NCBI RefSeq assembly: GCF_029873635.1
Contig: NC_080423.1
Location: 98,142,397-98,206,396 of the forward strand
Reading direction: 5' to 3'
Source: Malania oleifera
Taxonomy: Eukaryota; Streptophyta; Magnoliopsida; Santalales; Ximeniaceae
DNA length: 64,000 nt
The notes beneath the pieces are model-generated. The model did not search any database. It had not been told where the DNA came from and worked only from the letters and a program-made list of their open reading frames with translations. Position 1 is the first letter of the stretch. Every line of letters starts with the position of its first letter. Shown one piece after another: positions 59,085-64,000 of the stretch. A program made the position numbers and the translations under genes.

Positions 59085-59566
59085 TTAGCCAATTTTCACA
59101 ATTCCATATTTCTGAATGTATCTCTAATCAATCATTGCCAAACAGTCTAGCCCAGATGCCCACTACGGAAGGAGGGTACCTATGTTCAGCATTCTTGGAA
59201 GTAATCCCTGAATAGAATGTGTCTAAATCTCTTCAGATTTTTTTTTCCACCCATCAGGAACCAGAAACTACAAAAGATCTGCCTGTGGCTCAAAATGAAA
59301 TAGGTTCTCTCTAAATATTGAACTCATCTGATAAAATACAAAGACTACATTAGCATATGGAAGCTCCAAAATCTGAGATTTTGAAATAAAACATGGGCAC
59401 TAGCTTTAGAACCGCCCAACCCCTCCTTAGTAGTGTACAGAAATACAGTACATGAAGTCAATAACCCCATCAGAAGCTTCATTTGCAAAAGCCAAAGCAT
59501 CTCTTCATCATTTCGTAGGATGAAACTTTGCGCTTGCGCCTGCCATGACTATTTTTGGGTTAATTT
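59085..59566 (-). other. 3' flank and probable 3' UTR of the minus-strand gene
   Basis: No ORF. On the minus strand this follows the stop at 59567. Confidence 0.45.
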
Positions 59567-60118
59567 TCATTCATTAATGTCATCAATCCAATCACCATAA
59601 ATCTTGCTGATCTTGTCGGGTCCTTTCCACTTCTGAAGGGGCCTTTGCCCCATCCTCTGGGTCACCCCAGAAGGCCTTTGGGAAGGCAGTCCCAGTCCCA
59701 TGTGATAAATATCTGAATGCGGAGCTGTTGGGGTTGATGCCACCACTGTCTCTGTTGTCTTTAAGGATGCCCCGCCCTGCTTTGGTTCTGGAGCTGCCGA
59801 GGAAGACTCCTTGCCTTCAACCTCCACAAGACCTCCACCATATTTGTGCAGCTCTGTTGCATATAGATGTCAAGCAGTAGAATTACACACAGCGGGACTA
59901 AATACCATTTTCTTTCCAACACAAGAATTTCCATATGGATGTAACATCAGAGGTCATGACAGGTTATTCAAAAGGCACTGTAATGGGACAAAGCTTGAAA
60001 CATCATAAGTTTATGCACCAATATTTCAGGATAATCTCTGCTGTAGAGCACCAAGGCAGTTAAGCTTCCCGCATATCACCTTGAGATGTTACATCTAACT
60101 TGGGAACTGTTATCCTCC
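59567..60118 (-). CDS. Unrecognised host gene, last two exons
   Basis: Last exon 59567-59853 and previous exon 60080-60118. The acceptors CAACAG/AG and CCATAG/GG and the donor AAG/GTGATA are canonical, and the phases agree. Together they read RITVPKLDVTSQ, ELHKYGGGLVEVEGKESSSA, a Ser/Thr/Pro-rich linker, then GLGLPSQRPSGVTQRMGQRP and LQKWKGPDKISKIYGDWIDD, ending in INE. The C-terminal WKGPDKISKIYGDWIDD looks like a conserved end motif. There is no zinc or other metal site and no membrane segment in this part. I do not recognise the family. The start lies further right, probably beyond the window. Splice consistency and composition make it a likely real gene. Confidence 0.6.
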
Positions 60119-60359
60119 CTATGGAAAAATCATTTTATCATTGAACAATATAGAACATTATGGATTTTAGATTTCTACTATTTATAGGGGATTAGGATAC
60201 TTTATTCATCAACCACAGAAGGTGCCCAAATATGATTATAAGCAAGTTCGCATATCTGCATATGTGACAAATTTTACTAAGTTCATATGCATAAGCATGA
60301 CACAGTTAACATCACCATCAATTTCTAGATGGAATCACAAAATTGAAAAAGGTTGGTCA

Positions 60360-60743
60360 GATACGCAGGCAGCTTATCAATCAGCTCTTAACTATAATCT
60401 TTGTGGATGTATCCTCACATTTCATTTGAAGCACATGCCAAGGCATGCTTGAACAGATATGCATGCAGCTTATCTGTCAGCTCTTAACTATAATCTTTGT
60501 GGATGTATCCTCGCATTTCATTTGAAGCACAAGCCACAATGTGCTTGAACAGATATGCAGGCAGCTTATCTGTCAGCTCTTAAAAATAATCTTTGTGGAT
60601 GTATCCTCACATTTCATTTTAAGCACATGCCGCGGTGTGCTTGAACAGATATGCAGGCAGCTTATCGGTCTGCTCTTAACTATAATTTTTGTGGATGTAT
60701 CCTCACATTGCATTTGAAGCACATGCCAGGGTGTGCTTGAAAA
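60360..60743. repeat. Tandem array, four units of exactly 96 bp
   Basis: Units start at 60360, 60456, 60552 and 60648, each of the form GATATGCAGGCAGCTTATCT, then CTTTGTGGATGTATCCTCAC, then a hairpin AAGCACA...TGTGCTT and TGAACA. Units differ by a few bases, mostly in the hairpin loop. The array ends after the fourth hairpin. Confidence 0.95.
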
Positions 60744-61530
60744 TGTTTCAAAGTTTTAAGTCTACTCAAATTATTGCTGTGTGTACCCTCAGCAAGTCAG
60801 ACAACTAAATTCATGTCCTGGTTTCTCACAGACGGACTAACCAAACGTGGCTCATCGAAGGCCAAACAACTTTATGCCTAGTCCCCGAGATGAAATAGTA
60901 TACAAGGTTAGAGAGGTGATAAATCTGCAGTTAAGTGGTAACATGAGTACATAATCATCTACGCAACCATTTCCAAGAAAAATTATCTAGGAAAAGAATC
61001 AATGTGATAGGTTGGTGTCAAATGGCCTTGACACTGTTAAAAGTTACAACCTTACCTTTTACTTGGCCAAATTGTTCAATTACAGCCCGCAGAAAACAAA
61101 ATGATGAATTATCAAGTCATCTAAACTTGTTTCTCAAATTCTCTCATCGTACAGTTTTAAAATCGCCATGACTAAGATATAACATACTAGAAAATGAGTA
61201 CAGCATTCAGTTTTGAGGTAAAGGCACCAAATCGTTTGCTTTTATGTTCAATACGGCATCTTATGGGTATGAACATTCCACCTGTAAAAATATAATAATG
61301 TTCCCAAGGAATCATTAGGCCTCCAATTGCTTTCAGAGGCACAATAACCTGCACTTGGAAATATCTTGCAGGTTTCAGTAAAGACTGTCTAGGGAGCTAC
61401 AAGCTAGAACAACATCAATGCATTGGAAAAGGCACGCAATGCTAAGCAACATAGGCAATGGTGCTCGTCTAATAAGAAGGATTAATCTATTCATTGAAGC
61501 TAAATTAACTTCAGCGCAAAACAAATGCAG

Positions 61531-62269
61531 GTATTGGTGTGAAAATGAATAGATAGGAAGTTTTTTTAACAGATAATATCTAAAAGAATGTGGATGGGAG
61601 CTGTAGAGGTAACCCAAGGAATTGTGGTGGTGGAGGCATGAAAAAGGTTTATTTAAAGCAGTTTTTTCCTCATTATTGGGTTATGGAACAAATAACATGG
61701 CTGAATTGAAGGCGATTATTTTAGGGATTAATCTGTGCAAAGATTTCGGATTTGATCAAGTGGGAGATTGCATGTGACTCTGCTTTGTTGGTTCAGTGGA
61801 TAAATTATGGGAAGTGTTTGGTTTGGAACTTATGAGAATTGTGGGAAGAACTTATGCTAGCATTAAGAGACATACAGTTCAAAGTGGAACATGTTTACAG
61901 GGAGGCGAACACAAGTGCAGATTTCTTAGTCAAACAAGGTGAATCTGGTATTTTTCGATCATATAGTTGTCAAGATGATCTTCCTCAGCAAGTCAGGAGA
62001 ATGATTCGATTGGACTTGTTGGGTTTCCTTTCTTTGCGCTCATGATGTTTTGTGTTATTACACTTTTAGTGGTTTAATTTCTTAGTTTTTTGGTTGCTGG
62101 TGTTTGGTTTTTTGTTTTGATTTATGTTGGTTAAGTTAGTTTTAGGGTCTTGGAATTTTGCTTTTATTGTCCCAAAGTCTCAAAATTGTAACCACGGTTT
62201 TCCTCTGCCATAAGTGAGGGGTTTTCTAATAAAGTTTAGGAGGTGCCACTCTCTTTTACCAAAAAAAAA
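61531..62269 (+). mobile_element. 5'-truncated LINE end with RNase H domain
   Basis: Flanked by ACAAATGCAG at 61521-61530 and ACAAATGCAAG at 62270-62280, a target duplication. The translated part (CDSALLVQWINYGKCLVWNL, FKVEHVYREANTSADFLVKQ) is the RNase H end of plant LINE ORF2. The 3' UTR (GTAACCACGGTTTTCCTCTG, GAGGTGCCACTCTCTTTTAC) resembles family L-a but is distinct. A-run at 62261-62270. The frame is broken. Confidence 0.85.
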
Positions 62270-63172
62270 ACAAATGCAAGCGTAATTTGAGAACAAAATG
62301 TATGCTCAAAATAGAGGAATAATAGGATGAGAAATGAGGTAGAAACTCAACATTTGAGAAATACTGATTTTTTAGGAAGTTACTTCGTGGAGACTAGATA
62401 ATTAACTTGAAAGTATTTTCAATCCCCACACAGAAATGGTTTAGAGCTAGCATTGGAAGCTGGTTTCAGAGAAGATGGACAAATCAATGCAAATTCCTCA
62501 TTCAGGAAACATTACAAGAGGTGAGCACAAATTACCATCTAGAAGTGATTAAGAATTACAATTCAACGCACTGATGGGGGGATCACAAATAAAATAAGAA
62601 GTGGACGCAAATTGTATTTGCAATAGCAAACACATGATCATCAGAGAGAGCAGCAGAGCGCCGCCATACTGGTCCCGCACAAAGTAGATTGAATGGTGAT
62701 CAATCAAACATTTTGCAAAAGAGTAATCACCTGTCTACATGCAAAGCTCATTACATGACTCTATGCAAGACTCCCGCTCTGTAATATATAGTTCATTGGT
62801 TTTGAATTGTCTGCAAAATTAAAAGAAATCAACAGGCAGGCAGCCCCTAGCCTAAGAAGCAGTTGGAACAACAGGCTGTCAAACTTTTTGTGCCAAACTG
62901 ACAACTTTCTGCAAAGAAAATTCAGATATTCCATGCAAGGGCTGAACACTGCAATGTAGCTATGTAGGTCATTTTTATGTTTTTTTTTTATATAAAATAT
63001 AAACAAATGAACCTATTTAAGCACAATTACATATTTATGAGACAATAGTAATATTTTAGGTCCCAAGTTCCCCAAAAAACATATCCAAGCACATTTCTAT
63101 AACATAGCTAATTACAGAAAGAGAAAATAAGAGGAAGAAGAGAAAGAAACTATAAGAAAAAGGCATTTTTAC

Positions 63173-63240
63173 TTGGTCCATTTTCTAAGTTTCCAAGGTC
63201 AATCAAGCTTTGTGAATAAGGGATAGTCCTTTCCTCTGAA
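63173..63240 (-). CDS. Candidate exon of the unrecognised gene
   Basis: On the minus strand AAATAGCAG/T opens and GACCAA/GTAAAA closes a 68-base exon reading SEERTIPYSQSLIDLGNLEN and then GP. It ends with one base of a codon, and the next known exon (60080-60118) begins with two, so the phases join. Similarity to a known family was not recognised. Intermediate exons cannot be excluded. Confidence 0.35.
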
Positions 63241-63414
63241 CTGCTATTTCTAACATAGCACACAAGGCTTACAACAAAGAAAAAGACAATACATTTGAAA
63301 TTTGCAATTTTCTGCATTGGAAGCATGTTTGAAAATTGTCTATCTCCCACAGCCTAACCAGAAACTGAGGCCCAAGCAGAAATCCCTTGTTCAATAATAA
63401 TATGGAAAAGGAAT

Positions 63415-63452
<38 letters not shown>

Positions 63453-64000
63453 GGAGAGAGAAGAAACTCCTAAGGTGTGTGTCTAAGATATTAAGGCATG
63501 CATACGAGTTATATAAGATTTAAGATAGGAACAGTGGTTAGATGAAATACTTAAAATTGAAAAACAAGGACTTTGATGAAATCAAATTCACAAAAAATAA
63601 CACTTTACTACACTACTTCATTATAAAACTTATAAAATCCAGCTTCACAACTTCACATGACAGTTCCAAGTTCCACGTAGTCCACTAACATGCAGATATT
63701 TCTGGATATATATAATTATTATCAGTACAACTACAGAGATGAACACGTTCATGCTATGTGCGCCGTTCAACTTTAAAAGATCAATTGACATCAAAGTGAA
63801 CTGAGAAAACTGTGAAAAATATAGAACAATGATCTTCATTCTTTCATATCATTATCCCTAAGTTCAATATCAGTATCATGACATTTTTGTTTCCAGTCAG
63901 CTTAACATTGGTATGCTCTTGCTCCTGCTCTTCCTCTTTTAGCAACTATTTGAAGCATTTGTTCCATTTCAGATATATTCACACAATCACACATTCATTT
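63241..64000. other. Intron or flank, with (GA)n
   Basis: (GA)n at 63418-63449. The rest is AT-rich with no convincing exon. Confidence 0.4.

Larger units (their letters stand above)
60119..63172 (-). other. Large intron (about 3 kb) of the unrecognised gene
   Basis: Inferred between the exon at 60080-60118 and the candidate exon at 63173-63240. It contains the 96-bp tandem array and a LINE insertion. Other possible short exons (for example near 62641-62690 or 62780-62915) were seen but not supported. Confidence 0.4.

Noticed and set aside
60360-60743. CRISPR array
   Set aside because: Units are contiguous 96-bp repeats without unique spacers, and the context is a plant nuclear intron.
62640-62700. 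Extra exon of the minus-strand gene (reading WRRSAALSDDHVFAIANTI)
   Set aside because: Composition is suggestive, but I could not find convincing splice sites with matching phase.

Overview
This 64 kb window looks like nuclear DNA from a flowering plant, most likely a non-grass dicot or other broad-leaved woody species. The evidence is an AT-rich background, long introns, plant gene families (a PLATZ zinc-finger factor, a plant gamma-glutamylcyclotransferase-like protein, a plastid inner-envelope protein), many tRNA-derived SINEs, L1-type LINE ends, fold-back MITEs, Copia and Ty3/gypsy fossils, and many CT/GA and AT microsatellites. I cannot name the species. One run of Ns (41002-41094) marks an assembly gap.

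Layout. 1-8027 holds the 3' part of a + strand gene matching a small plastid inner-envelope protein (At1g42960-like). Its first exon lies left of the window, and a 5.1 kb intron carries a SINE, LINE-like tails and an antisense Copia fossil. 8028-11900 is repeats and microsatellites. 11915-12442 (- strand) is an intact single-exon gamma-glutamylcyclotransferase/AIG2-like gene with a TATA box and a pyrimidine-rich leader. 12700-26300 is gene-poor and filled with MITEs, SINEs and three ends of one LINE family. 26294-28778 holds Copia and gypsy fossils. 30731-42853 is a duplicated block. Copy 1 is split by a 2.7 kb solo-LTR-like insertion with a perfect 5-bp target duplication, and copy 2 keeps the empty site. 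Between the copies lie nested gypsy LTRs, the 3' part of a minus-strand chromovirus, and the gap. 43-46.1 kb holds a G-box-bearing minisatellite, fold-back MITEs and an internally deleted LINE. 47.4-48.8 kb is an apparently complete four-exon PLATZ gene. 49-59 kb is mostly intergenic, with a cluster of three hairpins, a GC-rich island, an intact SINE and a MITE. 59567 to at least 60118 (- strand), probably reaching 63240 and beyond, is the 3' end of an unrecognised host gene whose intron holds a four-unit 96-bp tandem array and a LINE.

The three clear host genes are unrelated housekeeping or regulatory genes separated by repeats; nothing suggests a cluster or operon. I see no tRNA, rRNA, CRISPR or other RNA gene. 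The most notable signals are a SINE family with internal 39-bp repeats (three copies, two with clear target duplications), the duplicated block with its empty/filled insertion site beside a gap, the triple hairpin at 50427-50511, the five-G-box minisatellite, the PLATZ start codon abutting a splice junction, and the 96-bp array. None is proven to be a new system; each is a concrete lead.
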